This document shows positions 1 to 11,215 of a DNA stretch of 64,000 nt, piece by piece. The stretch is from Opitutaceae bacterium (GTDB lineage: Bacteria > Verrucomicrobiota > Verrucomicrobiia > Opitutales > Opitutaceae), in the NCBI GenBank assembly GCA_016795545.1, contig JAEUGX010000066.1, positions 18,114 through 82,113 on the forward strand, written 5' to 3'. The notes under the pieces were generated by a model. That model was given only the letters and a program-made list of their open reading frames with translations. It did not search any database and was not told where the DNA came from. Position numbers and translations under genes: made by a program. Each line of letters begins with the position of its first letter. Within the stretch, counting starts at the first letter, position 1.

Positions 1-2661
<2,661 letters not shown>

Positions 2662-2687
2662 CGCCCGCGCATCCCCCTCGCTCACCC

Positions 2688-2716
2688 GCCCCGGCCCGAC
2701 GGCCGGGGCTTTTTTT
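2688..2716 (+). terminator. Rho-independent terminator of ppdK
   Basis: A perfect 9-bp stem GCCCCGGCC / GGCCGGGGC with a CGAC tetraloop is followed at once by seven T. It starts 27 bases after the ppdK stop. Confidence 0.9.
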
Positions 2717-2718
2717 CG

Positions 2719-2843
2719 CCCGCGAATGACGCAAATAGACACGCATGGGGTGGGAGCGCGGAAAGTCTGAAAAACGCCCAAGGCTTGACCAAGCTTTTCG
2801 CGTTCCGCACTTCCCCTTCGTGCCCGTCCGCGCCATTCGCGGG
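2719..2843. repeat. Two inverted copies of an interspersed repeat (family 1)
   Basis: Positions 2719-2743 (plus) and 2843-2819 (minus) carry the same 25-nt block beginning CCCGCGAATGRCGC and ending CACG, differing at 6 of 25 positions. Similarity continues inward over about 50 nt (GCGGAA and GAAAA blocks), so the gap between ppdK and fsr can fold into one long imperfect hairpin. A third copy lies at 22785-22809. Confidence 0.7.
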
Positions 2844-2848
2844 CAACC

Positions 2849-4090
2849 TCAAGCCCTACCCCGTCCTTTCTCCACCTCCGGCAGGAACGCCGTCAGGAGT
2901 CCGAGCAGCGGGAAGAACGCGCTGACTTCAAAAACCGTGCGGATGCCGGCGTGGTCGGCCAGCCGGCCCAGCATGGCGGAGCCGACGCCGGCGGCACCGA
3001 AAGCAAGGCCGAAGAAAAGTCCGGCGATCAACCCCACGTTGCCGGGCACCAGCTCCTGCGCGTACACGAGGATGGCCGAGAACGCCGAGGCCAGGATCAC
3101 TCCGATGATCACGGTCAGCACCGCGGCGCCCGCCAGGCCGACGTGCGGCAGGGTGAGCGAGAACGGCGCCACGCCGAGAATCGAGATCCAGATCACGCGC
3201 TTGCGGCCGATGCGGTCGCCCACCGGACCGCCGATGATCGTGCCCGCCGCCACGGCGAAGAGGAAGAGAAACAGGTAGATCTGGGCGCCCTGCACTGTCA
3301 GGTGGAATCTCTCGATGAGATAGAACGTGTAGTAGTTGGTCAGGCTGACCAGGTAGAAGTATTTGGAAAAGACGAGGGCGACGAGGACCGCGATCGCCCA
3401 GACGACCTTGTTCCGGGGCAGCCGCGTCGCCACGTGAGCGCCGGCATGCGCCGCCTTTGGCCGAAGCCGCCCGAGGTTTGCCTGATACCAGCCGCCCACG
3501 CGCGACAGCACGACGATCCCGACAAAGGCCAGCAGCGCAAACCACAGGATGTGCGCCTGCCCGCGCGGAATGATGATCGCCGCCGCCAGCAGCGGCCCCA
3601 GGGACGTGCCGAAGTTTCCGCCGACCTGGAAAAGCGATTGGGCGAATCCGTGGCGGCCGCCCGACGCCATGCGCGCCACCCGCGAGGCCTCGGGATGAAA
3701 AATCGAGGAGCCCACCCCCACCATCCCCGACGCGATCAGAATCGTCGGATAGTTTGCCGCCTGCGACAGGAGCACGAGCCCGCTGAGCGTCACCCCCATG
3801 CCCACCGCCAGCGAATACGGCTTCGGCCGCCGATCCGTGTAAAACCCCACCACCGGCTGCAGCAGCGAACCCGTCATCTGGTACGTCAGCGTGATCAGCC
3901 CGATCTGGGTGTAGCTCAGCCGGTAGGACTCCTTCAGCAGCGGATAGATCGCCGGCAGCATCGCCTGCAGGATATCGTTGAGCATGTGCGAAAAGCTCAA
4001 CGCCAGGAGCACGTTCATCACGGCGGCGTTGCCCGGCGCGGCCGCCGGGGTCTCGACGGCCAAAGCTCCGGAGTGGCTGTTCTGACTCAT
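2849..4090 (-). CDS. fsr: Fosmidomycin-resistance (Fsr) family MFS efflux transporter
   Basis: A 413-residue inner-membrane major facilitator with about 12 hydrophobic segments. It reads closely like E. coli Fsr from memory of the family: SHMLNDILQAMLPAIYPLL in the first helix, the SSIFHPEASRVARMASGGRHG block after helix 4 (given here as SIFHPEASRVARMASG), GGPVGDRIGRKRVIW in the middle, and SAILVYAQELVPG late in the protein. The family exports drugs such as fosmidomycin; the natural substrate is unclear. It is convergent with ppdK. Start chosen at ATG 4090, which gives the expected length. It stands alone, with no obvious local regulator. Confidence 0.9.
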   Translation of the reverse strand: MSQNSHSGALAVETPAAAPGNAAVMNVLLALSFSHMLNDILQAMLPAIYPLLKESYRLSYTQIGLITLTYQMTGSLLQPVVGFYTDRRPKPYSLAVGMGVTLSGLVLLSQAANYPTILIASGMVGVGSSIFHPEASRVARMASGGRHGFAQSLFQVGGNFGTSLGPLLAAAIIIPRGQAHILWFALLAFVGIVVLSRVGGWYQANLGRLRPKAAHAGAHVATRLPRNKVVWAIAVLVALVFSKYFYLVSLTNYYTFYLIERFHLTVQGAQIYLFLFLFAVAAGTIIGGPVGDRIGRKRVIWISILGVAPFSLTLPHVGLAGAAVLTVIIGVILASAFSAILVYAQELVPGNVGLIAGLFFGLAFGAAGVGSAMLGRLADHAGIRTVFEVSAFFPLLGLLTAFLPEVEKGRGRA

Positions 4091-4402
4091 GACCGCCCGA
4101 CACTCTACACCCGCCGAAACGAGTCAAATACCCATGCGGCAATCCCTTTAATCTAGAAGCACCCCTGCCGAGCACTGTAAGCCCACCCGCAGTGACCCGC
4201 GACGCACGACCGGCGCGGATAAGGTGGCAGGAGAGCTCGGCACGCCCGAGACCTGGGAAACCTCAAGCTTAAACCCTACCCCTTAAATTTCTCCAGCGCC
4301 TTGGACAGTAGACCGGACCAGAATAACGGGATTGTGGGTGCAGCGTACGCCTTCAGTGTGCTGGTCGCCCGGCAACCGCCGGGTTTTCACCCCTTCGTTT
4401 CC
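4091..4402. other. Divergent intergenic region, no gene seen
   Basis: A 312-bp gap between fsr (minus) and the aldolase (plus). No convincing ORF or tRNA-like fold was found. It contains a small CTCGG / CCGAG hairpin near 4235-4250, an AT-richer patch around 4265-4292, and the terminator-like hairpin annotated separately at 4368-4387. Promoters for both genes must lie here, but none stands out. Confidence 0.5.
4368..4387 (+). promoter_or_regulatory. Terminator-like hairpin in the aldolase leader
   Basis: CCCGGC-AACC-GCCGGG forms a 6-bp stem with a tetraloop, followed by TTTT. It ends 15 bases before the chosen ATG at 4403. It could act as an attenuator or sequester the ribosome site. The T-run is short, so the effect is uncertain. 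Confidence 0.4.
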
Positions 4403-5263
4403 ATGAGAAAAAGTCGTATCAAAGCTAAACTGCGTGCCAACCAGCCCGCCATTCTTACCTGCGCTCACTTGACTGACCCGTCGGTGCACGAACTGATGTC
4501 CCTGATGGGATTTGACGGCGTGTGGATCGATATGGAGCACCATTTTCACACGATGGAGACCGCCGCGAATCTGATGCGCGCGATCCGGGCCGGCACCGCG
4601 GACGGCGTCCTGCGGCCGGCCAAGGGCGAGTTCATGCGCATGGGGCGCATGCTCGAGACCGGCGCGCTCTGCATCTTCTATCCCCGCTGCGAAAGCGCCA
4701 AGGAGGCGGCCGACGTCGTGCGCTACGCGAAATTCCATCCCCTGGGCGAGCGGGGCGTCGACGGCGGCGGGCCCGACATGCCGTTCTGCTCGATGAAGTA
4801 CGTCGACTACCTGCAGATGGCCAACGACGAGACCACCGTCGTCGTGCAGCTCGAGGACCCGAAGTCGATGAAGGAGGCGGAGCGCATGGCGGCCGTTCCC
4901 GGGGTCGACGGCCTTTTCTTCGGTCCGGGCGACATGTCCGTGGCCTGCGGCCTGCCCGACCAGTTCAACCATCCCCGCCTGCAGAAGATGATCGAGCAGA
5001 TGGCCCGCGCCGCGCGCAACACCGGCAAGCACTGGGGCATGCCGTGCGGCAGCCCGGAGCACGTGAAGCAGATCATCGCGATGGGCGGACGCATCATCCT
5101 CCACGGCGTCGACCTGATCATGATCAAGAACGGCCTCGAGGCGATCCAGCGCGCGCTCGGCGAGCAGGGCATCACCTTCGAACGCAACCAGCTCGGCAAG
5201 GGCCAGAGCTACACCGAGAAATCCGGCGCCCAGCCGGCCGCGGCCCAGAAATCCCGTCGCTGA
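4403..5263 (+). CDS. HpcH/HpaI aldolase family protein
   Basis: A 286-residue TIM-barrel enzyme of the class II 2-keto-3-deoxy-acid aldolase / citrate-lyase beta superfamily, which cleaves 2-keto acids to pyruvate plus an aldehyde using a divalent metal. The barrel motifs are visible: GVWIDMEHHFHTMETA near residue 37, VQLEDPKSM with the metal-binding Glu, and FFGPGDMSVACGLPDQF with the second acidic ligand. An in-frame ATG at 4301 exists, but the extra 34 residues do not look like the family and would span the leader hairpin, so ATG 4403 (MRKSRIKAKL) is preferred. It is followed after 86 bp by an unknown gene on the same strand. The exact substrate cannot be read from sequence; a sugar-acid derivative is likely. 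Confidence 0.85.
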   Translation: MRKSRIKAKLRANQPAILTCAHLTDPSVHELMSLMGFDGVWIDMEHHFHTMETAANLMRAIRAGTADGVLRPAKGEFMRMGRMLETGALCIFYPRCESAKEAADVVRYAKFHPLGERGVDGGGPDMPFCSMKYVDYLQMANDETTVVVQLEDPKSMKEAERMAAVPGVDGLFFGPGDMSVACGLPDQFNHPRLQKMIEQMARAARNTGKHWGMPCGSPEHVKQIIAMGGRIILHGVDLIMIKNGLEAIQRALGEQGITFERNQLGKGQSYTEKSGAQPAAAQKSRR

Positions 5264-5349
5264 CCTGGACTCGCTCCGGCCGCCGCGCCCGTGCGACGGC
5301 CGGCAGCGGGTCTCCGTCAGGGCCGCCGCACCGCGCGCCGGCACCGCCC

Positions 5350-6147
5350 ATGAGCCGCCTCCTTCCCGTCTGCGACTTCAACCGGTCCTTCGTGCGCTGG
5401 GGCGTCGACACCCGCCTCAAGCAGCCCAAGACCGTCTCCCACCCGCCGCCGTTCACCCTGAATTATTTCCGCATGCGGGCGGAATGCCTCGCGGAGGTGA
5501 CCGACCGGCAAACCGGACAAACGGCGCTCTACGTGCTGAGCGCCTCCTGCAAGACCGAGCAGGTGAACGTCGAGCGCGACATCTGGACCCAGCCCAACGC
5601 GGATTTCTGCATGGTCGCCGGACCCGACCGCTGCCTCAACCTCAAGCGCTGGGACCGCACGAACAAGGGCGTCATGCTCCACCCGCCGTCGCTCGGCCCC
5701 CAGCCGGAACGCCAGCTCATGAACCCGGCGGACAGCTTCACCTTTTACGCCCGTGACATCCGGCGCGTGGACGGGCGCCTCATGACCGAGGTCGACGACA
5801 TCGCCGCCGTGACCGCGTCAGACCTGCCCATGGTCTCGCGCACCCGCATCGAGGCCAAACACTACTCCCTGCTCCTCGAATATCCGGTGGTGAACGCCAA
5901 CTTCAGCCCCCGCGAGAAATACTACCAGCTCGACACCGGCCCGGTGATCCTGCCCGACCTGCACGCGCCCGCCGCCGACGTGCTCGCCACCTTTCACCTC
6001 GCCTACGTCGCGCACGCCCGGCCCGGCTGGGCGGAGTTTCTGGTGTCGCAGCCGACGCCGCTGACTCCCGAGATCTCAGTCCATCATTACTCCCACCCCG
6101 TCCGCGTGGAGTGCCACAACGAGATGTTCGCGGTCGTCCCCGGCTGA
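5350..6147 (+). CDS. Conserved-looking protein of unknown function, partner of the aldolase
   Basis: A 265-residue protein without signal peptide or membrane segments. It has an even hydrophilic composition with beta-type stretches and many aromatic residues (for example HYSLLLEYPVVNANFSPREK). I do not recognise a family. It begins 86 bp after the aldolase on the same strand, so co-expression is likely. Start taken at ATG 5350 (MSRLLPVCDFNRSF); the longer open frame upstream is only the shadow of the aldolase. It ends just before tRNA-Leu on the opposite strand. Confidence 0.7.
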   Translation: MSRLLPVCDFNRSFVRWGVDTRLKQPKTVSHPPPFTLNYFRMRAECLAEVTDRQTGQTALYVLSASCKTEQVNVERDIWTQPNADFCMVAGPDRCLNLKRWDRTNKGVMLHPPSLGPQPERQLMNPADSFTFYARDIRRVDGRLMTEVDDIAAVTASDLPMVSRTRIEAKHYSLLLEYPVVNANFSPREKYYQLDTGPVILPDLHAPAADVLATFHLAYVAHARPGWAEFLVSQPTPLTPEISVHHYSHPVRVECHNEMFAVVPG

Positions 6148-6156
6148 CCCGTCAAG

Positions 6157-6240
6157 TGGTGCCCGGGGCCGGACTTGAACCGACACGCCTTGCGGCAACG
6201 GCTTCTAAGACCGTCGTGTCTGCCATTTCACCACCCGGGC
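6157..6240 (-). tRNA. tRNA-Leu (anticodon UAG)
   Basis: The minus strand folds as a tRNA with a perfect 7-bp acceptor stem GCCCGGG / CCCGGGC, discriminator A and an encoded CCA end. The T arm contains GGTTCAAGTCC and the anticodon loop reads CTTAGAA, giving UAG for CUN leucine codons. The total of 84 bases includes a long variable arm (GTTGCCGCAAGGCGT region), as expected of leucine tRNAs. Confidence 0.97.
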
Positions 6241-6393
6241 GGGAGGATTTCGGCATGGAGATTTCGGATTTTGACCGGGATGACGCAAGGTCTAAACCCG
6301 GCCGCGCCCGCGGGCGCTTCGACCGGCTTCATGCAACGTTTTCATGGTTACATTTCCGCGGAACCCCTCCAGCTTGGCCTGGCTCCTCACCGC

Positions 6394-7587
6394 ATGACGG
6401 ACGCCTTCGCCTTCTTCCGCCGCTTCTCCCGCTCCTTGGGCCAGGGCATTGATGGCCTGGCCGCCGCCCAGCCAAGGACTTGGTTCGTGTTCGTGGTGCT
6501 CGTGGCGGTGATGCTGAGCCTGTTCTCCCGCTTCCCGGTCTACGCGGATAGGCACGCCAAGTTTCCGGGCAGCTTTCTCAAGTTTCCGGGCACGCCGTAT
6601 GGCCAGGCGATCACGTGGTGGCTCGACCATCCGTTCCAGCAGGTCCCGGTCGAAACCTTTTTTCCCAACGCGGCGGCGGCGCAGGGCATCCTGGCCGGCT
6701 CGATCTCGCATTGCGACAAGCTCTCCGTCCGCCCCTTCCTCCCGCTGCTCAATCAGCTGGCGGGCGGCGGCTACTGGACCTTGGTGGGCGCCAGCCACCT
6801 GTCCGCCATCCTCCTGTTCGCGCTGATCTATTTTCTTTGCCGCCGGATCACCGGCGACACGACCTTTGCCACCCTGATAACCTGGGGATTCGCGACGACC
6901 TGGGCCGGCGCCTGGGGGTTCAACGACCGCGTGTGCGGCGATGTCGTCGCCATCGCCCTCTTGCTCTCGGCCGTCGCCGCGCGGCCCCCCTGGCTCGCGG
7001 CCCTGCTGGTTTACCTCGCCGGCTTCACGGACGAGCGCGCCATTGCGGCCGCCCCGCTCGCCGCCTTGCTCCGCCACTGGATCGCCGGCCTCCCGGGAGA
7101 CACCAAGGCCGGACCGGCAAAGCTCACCGCCACCGTGCTGCCCCTACTCGCAGCCATGGGCGCTTACCTGGCTAGCCGGGTCGTCCTGCATTTCTGGGGC
7201 AACGTGCAGGGCGGCACGACGATGATGGTGCCGACGGAAGTCCTGCTGTACCATTTCTACGTCTCTTATCCGAAAAACCTCTTCACGGTCTTTGAGTTCC
7301 TCTGGCTGTTTCCCCTGGTTTTCGTCGGCCACCTGATCTTCGCCCGCGACCCCCGGATCACCGGCGGCGTCCCCTACCTCATCGCCCTGGCCCTGGCCGC
7401 GGGACCGGCTTTCGTGGTCTGGGACATCGACCGCAGCCTGTGCTACCTCCTGCCCGGCCTCCTGACGGCAATCTGCTTCTTCCCGGCTGAACGCGACCTC
7501 CGGCGCGGCTGCGCGCTGGCCGCCGCTCTCGCCAGCCTGGCCTGGATGGAGCCGAACACCTCGATCCTTCGCTTCCTGTTCCTGTGA
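6394..7587 (+). CDS. Multi-pass membrane protein of unknown function
   Basis: A 397-residue protein with roughly nine to ten hydrophobic segments, including FVFVVLVAVMLSLF near residue 30, LSAILLFALIYFLC, LTATVLPLLAAMGAYLA and FLWLFPLVFVGHLIF. The overall plan (an extracytoplasmic region after helix 1, then packed helices) resembles polytopic glycosyltransferase-like or uncharacterised membrane proteins, but no catalytic motif was recognised. ATG 6394 was chosen; an upstream in-frame ATG at 6175 would begin inside the tRNA gene and is rejected. It stands alone between the tRNA gene and the convergent psd gene. Confidence 0.75.
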   Translation: MTDAFAFFRRFSRSLGQGIDGLAAAQPRTWFVFVVLVAVMLSLFSRFPVYADRHAKFPGSFLKFPGTPYGQAITWWLDHPFQQVPVETFFPNAAAAQGILAGSISHCDKLSVRPFLPLLNQLAGGGYWTLVGASHLSAILLFALIYFLCRRITGDTTFATLITWGFATTWAGAWGFNDRVCGDVVAIALLLSAVAARPPWLAALLVYLAGFTDERAIAAAPLAALLRHWIAGLPGDTKAGPAKLTATVLPLLAAMGAYLASRVVLHFWGNVQGGTTMMVPTEVLLYHFYVSYPKNLFTVFEFLWLFPLVFVGHLIFARDPRITGGVPYLIALALAAGPAFVVWDIDRSLCYLLPGLLTAICFFPAERDLRRGCALAAALASLAWMEPNTSILRFLFL

Positions 7588-7611
7588 GTCCGCCCTGAAC
7601 GGCGGCGCGGT

Positions 7612-8523
7612 TCAAACCGCCTCTCCCAGCCGGTCCCCCATCCTTGCGTAGACTTCCCGGTTTTCCGCGCTGTGACGCACCAGGTCGTCATCGAGCCGGA
7701 TCCGCCCGCGCTGGAACAGGGTCACCACGCAGGATCCGCCGAACTTGAACAGGCCCTTCTCCGCGCCCTGGGCCACCGGCTTGCCGGGCGTAAAGGTCTG
7801 GAAGATCGAGCCGACCATCGTGGCCCCGATCTCGGCGATCACGACCTCGCCGAAGACCGGGGACTCCAGCCGCGTGACCATCCGCTTGTTCTCCCACAGG
7901 TAGGCCAGGTTGCGGCGCAGGGCGATCGGGGACACCGAATACAGCCAGCCATTGATCAGCCGCGCCTCACCCGGAGTGCCCGCAACCGGGAAATGAAACC
8001 GGTGATAATCCACCGGACACAGCCGCGAGATCAGCATCGCGCCGCCGGCGAACTTCGCCGCCAGCGCGGCGTCGCCAAGGAACGAGGACCGCGAAAACCG
8101 CTGGCCCTTCGCGTAAAACCCGTCCGCCGCGTCGACGTCCGGGAACGCCAGGTGCCGGCCGTCCGCCGGCAGCACCGCCACCCGCTCGCCGCCGGGCCCG
8201 GCCCCGGCGATCGGCCGCGCGCTCTCCTTCAGGGCGCGGTAGAAGAACTCGTTGAACGTCTTGAACGCGTAGGGCTTCTTGGCGAACTCGTCGACGTCGA
8301 GATCGTAGTCGACGATGAAGGGCAGGATCCGGTGCGCGCTCGCCCGCTGGGACATCTTCCACCCGTAGTAGCGCGAAACCAACGCCCGCTTCACGAGCAG
8401 TTCCAGCGACAACCGGCCCAGCGCGCTGCCGTAGGTCCAGCGCAGCCAGTCCCCGCCGTAGACCTGCTCGGTCTCGACGACCCGCTTGGCGCGGTGAAAA
8501 TAGCGGATGGGCTCGGCAGACAT
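7612..8523 (-). CDS. psd: Phosphatidylserine decarboxylase proenzyme
   Basis: Converts phosphatidylserine to phosphatidylethanolamine at the membrane. The protein is made as a proenzyme that cleaves itself to create a pyruvoyl group. The 303 residues contain PADGRHLAFP (catalytic Asp), PVDYHRFHFPVAG (catalytic His) and, near the C terminus, FKFGGSCVVTLF, whose GGS is the self-cleavage site in place of the LGST seen in E. coli. The length matches the longer Psd type. Start set at MSAEPIRYFHRAKRV; the open frame continues far upstream but overlaps the divergent alcohol dehydrogenase and lacks family features. A GCGGTTCAAACCGC palindrome covers the stop codon. Confidence 0.93.
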   Translation of the reverse strand: MSAEPIRYFHRAKRVVETEQVYGGDWLRWTYGSALGRLSLELLVKRALVSRYYGWKMSQRASAHRILPFIVDYDLDVDEFAKKPYAFKTFNEFFYRALKESARPIAGAGPGGERVAVLPADGRHLAFPDVDAADGFYAKGQRFSRSSFLGDAALAAKFAGGAMLISRLCPVDYHRFHFPVAGTPGEARLINGWLYSVSPIALRRNLAYLWENKRMVTRLESPVFGEVVIAEIGATMVGSIFQTFTPGKPVAQGAEKGLFKFGGSCVVTLFQRGRIRLDDDLVRHSAENREVYARMGDRLGEAV

Positions 8524-8718
8524 CCGCGCCAGCAAGCACACTCGTCCCGCCGGAGGCAAAGCAGAATGCCAGCCGGGCCGTCCCCGGCCGGCGGCTCCGG
8601 GGTCTTCCCCCCCCGGCCGCCCGCGCCCCCTCCCTCCTCTCGCCTGCTCGCGTGACAATTCGCGCATTGCGCGCGTCAAGGTTGCCATTCCCCTCGATTC
8701 AGCGTAGTTTGCGCGCCC

Positions 8719-9876
8719 ATGGAGAATTTCACGTTCCACAATCCCACCCGCATCCACTTCGGACGCGGCCAGATTGCCAGCCTTCGCCAGGAACTGCCGG
8801 CCGACGCCCGCATCCTGCTGCTCGCCGGCGGCGGCAGCATCCGGCAAAACGGAGTTTACGACCAGGTGGTGAAGGCCCTCGGCGCCCGCACGGTCTTCGA
8901 GTTTTTCGGCGTCGAGGCCAACCCGGATTTCGACACGCTGATGCGGGCGGTCGAAATCTGCCGCCGCGAGCAGGTCAGCTGGATCCTGCCCGTCGGCGGC
9001 GGCTCGGTCCTCGACGGGGCGAAATTCGTCGCCGCGGCCGTGCATTTCCCGGGCGATCCCTGGAACATCCTCGCCAAGCGCGTGCGGCAGCTGGCCCATG
9101 CCCTGCCCATCGGCGCCGTCCTGACCCTGCCGGCCACCGGCTCGGAGTCCAACGGCGCCGCGGTCATCTCCCGGCGCCGGACCCGGGAGAAGCTCGCGTT
9201 CATCAGCCCCGACGTCTACCCGCGGTTCTCCATCCTCGACCCCGAGACCACCTTCTCGCTCCCGCCCCGCCAGATCGCCAACGGGATCGGCGACGCCTTC
9301 ACGCACGTCATCGAGCAGTACCTCACCTACCCCGCCGACGCCGCCATCCAGGACCGCTTCGCGGAAGGCGTGATGCTCACGCTCATGGAGGTCGGCCCGA
9401 AGACGCTGGCGAACCCAGCCGACTACGACGCGCGCGCCAATCTGGTGTGGGCCGCCACCTGCGCCCTCAACGGCTGGATCGGCGTCGGCGTGCCGCAGGA
9501 CTGGGCCACGCACATGATCGGCCACGAGCTGACCGCCCTGCACGAGATCGACCACGCCCGCACGCTCGCCATCGTCCTGCCCAGCCTGCTCCAGGTCCAG
9601 CGGGATGCCAAGCGGGGCAAGCTCCTGCAGTACGCCGAACGCGTCTGGGGCCTACGCGAGGGCCCGCCCGCCACGCGGATCGACGCCGCCATCGCCAAGA
9701 CCCGCGCGTTCTACGAATCCCTCGGGCTCAAGACCCGCCTCTCCGACTACAACGTCGGCCCCGACACCGCCGCCGAGGTGGCCCGCCGGCTGAAGGCCCG
9801 GGGCATGGTGAAGCTGGGCGAGCGCGGCGACATCACGCCCGAGAAGGTGGAGGAGATCCTCCGCGCCGCCGCCTGA
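8719..9876 (+). CDS. yqhD: Iron-type alcohol dehydrogenase, YqhD-like
   Basis: A 385-residue NADP-dependent aldehyde reductase of the iron-containing alcohol dehydrogenase superfamily, probably detoxifying short aldehydes. It resembles E. coli YqhD throughout: TPTRI-like start FHNPTRIHFGRGQIASL, nucleotide motif PVGGGSVLDGAKF near residue 95, ATGSESNGAAVISRR, and metal ligands in GIGDAFTHVIEQY (Asp, His) and HMIGHELTALHEIDHAR (two His). The start at ATG 8719 matches the family N terminus. It diverges from psd with a 195-bp gap and converges with the thioredoxin-like gene. Confidence 0.93.
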   Translation: MENFTFHNPTRIHFGRGQIASLRQELPADARILLLAGGGSIRQNGVYDQVVKALGARTVFEFFGVEANPDFDTLMRAVEICRREQVSWILPVGGGSVLDGAKFVAAAVHFPGDPWNILAKRVRQLAHALPIGAVLTLPATGSESNGAAVISRRRTREKLAFISPDVYPRFSILDPETTFSLPPRQIANGIGDAFTHVIEQYLTYPADAAIQDRFAEGVMLTLMEVGPKTLANPADYDARANLVWAATCALNGWIGVGVPQDWATHMIGHELTALHEIDHARTLAIVLPSLLQVQRDAKRGKLLQYAERVWGLREGPPATRIDAAIAKTRAFYESLGLKTRLSDYNVGPDTAAEVARRLKARGMVKLGERGDITPEKVEEILRAAA

Positions 9877-9897
9877 GGGCGCGGCGCCGCGGACGGC

Positions 9898-11208
9898 TCA
9901 CTCCGTCTTCCCGCCCAGCTCGCGCAACTCATCCCCGGCGCGCAAGGGAGCCAACCCGAGCTCCCGCCGCACCACCTCTTCCAGGTTGCGCAACCCTCCG
10001 CTGCCCTCCGTGTGCACCACCAGCAGGCCCCGCCGGTCGAGGAGGAGGTACTGCGGGATGGCGAGGAAGCCAAACTGGCTCGCAAACCGGTTCTTCATCC
10101 CGCGGCCATCGAAGAACTGCGGCCACGTGATCTGGTCCTGCGCGAGCGTGTCGAGCAGCCGGGAACGATCTTCCGGCTTCATCTCACAGGCGATGCCGAT
10201 CACCTCGAAGCCCTGCGCCTGATATCGGTCATACACCGCCTTGAGCAGGGGCTTTTGCACCTTGCAGGCGCTGCACCAGGTGGCCGCCCAGAAATCGATC
10301 AGCACCACCTTGCCTCGCAGGCGGCGGAGGTCCACCTCGCGGCCGTCCACCGCCGTGAACCGCATCTCCAGCGGCGTTCGCCGCGCCTCATCCAAGGCCA
10401 GGTGCGCCGCGGCCAACGCCCGCAACGCGGCATGCGGACTGTCGGCCAGCAACCGCTGGGCCACGCGCACGCTCTCCGGAGCGTAGCGGCGCGCCCGGCG
10501 GAAGAAGGTATGCGCCGCCGCCGTCACGAGGTCGTCCGGCGCCGCGGGGAACTCCCGGCCCAGATCGGCCAGGCGCCCCGCCCAGGCATCCCAATCGACC
10601 GTGGCCGCGAAATCGACCGGCACCTGGCGGGCGGCGGCCTCGATGAACCGCTGATCCGGGGCGTTCACCTCCTGGATCCGCAGTTTCACGCGCAGCTCCA
10701 AGGGGGCCCGCGGGTCCGCCGCGCCCGTGGAACGGATCCCGGGGTAGAGCTCGCGCCAGCGGGCCACGGCGGCCTCGTCGATCTCGGGCGGCGACGCGCC
10801 GGGCTCGCCGGCCCGCCACAGCGTCGACAAGCGCAGGTAGCGCGGATGCCTCCTCAGCGTGGCCTCGAGCCAGACCCAGCAGCGCGGGTCGTCCGGGTAA
10901 CGCTGGAAGAACTGCACCCCCAGGTCCCGGAGCACTCGGTTGGAGCTCTCTTGCCAGGCCGGATACCCCCGGTAATCCGGCGGGGCCAGCCCCGGCAGCG
11001 GCGAGGACACCGAGAGCGGCGGGATCGCCGTGATCAGCGTCTGGATTTCCGCCCATTCCGCTTCGCGGTCCGGGGCCGCGGCGGCGGGCAGAGGCAGGAG
11101 GCTCGTCTCCACGACCCCGCGGATTTTCTCCACCTGTCCGGGCGCGGGCGTCAGGAGCCCGCAACCGCAGGCGATGCACCCCAGCCGTAGTTTCAGTCCT
11201 GCCCGCAT
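9898..11208 (-). CDS. Secreted protein with C-terminal thioredoxin (TlpA/ResA-like) domain
   Basis: A 436-residue protein with a short N-terminal export signal containing a possible lipobox cysteine (LGCIACGCG). A long alpha-rich middle region of unknown function (about residues 40-290) precedes a C-terminal thioredoxin fold (about 295-430) with active site WCSAC in the segment IDFWAATWCSACKVQK and the cis-Pro segment FLAIPQYLLLDRRG. TlpA/ResA proteins reduce or oxidise thiols outside the cytoplasm. The gene starts 7 bases after the TonB receptor stop, so it is the last gene of the sigma / FecR / receptor operon. A role in handling the ligand imported by that receptor is inferred. Confidence 0.85.
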   Translation of the reverse strand: MRAGLKLRLGCIACGCGLLTPAPGQVEKIRGVVETSLLPLPAAAAPDREAEWAEIQTLITAIPPLSVSSPLPGLAPPDYRGYPAWQESSNRVLRDLGVQFFQRYPDDPRCWVWLEATLRRHPRYLRLSTLWRAGEPGASPPEIDEAAVARWRELYPGIRSTGAADPRAPLELRVKLRIQEVNAPDQRFIEAAARQVPVDFAATVDWDAWAGRLADLGREFPAAPDDLVTAAAHTFFRRARRYAPESVRVAQRLLADSPHAALRALAAAHLALDEARRTPLEMRFTAVDGREVDLRRLRGKVVLIDFWAATWCSACKVQKPLLKAVYDRYQAQGFEVIGIACEMKPEDRSRLLDTLAQDQITWPQFFDGRGMKNRFASQFGFLAIPQYLLLDRRGLLVVHTEGSGGLRNLEEVVRRELGLAPLRAGDELRELGGKTE

Positions 11209-11215
11209 GCCCGCC

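Noticed and set aside
8524..9555. An N-terminal extension of the psd frame (about 340 residues).
   Set aside because: It overlaps the certain yqhD-like gene in antisense and lacks any Psd similarity; MSAEPIRYF at 8523 is the natural start.
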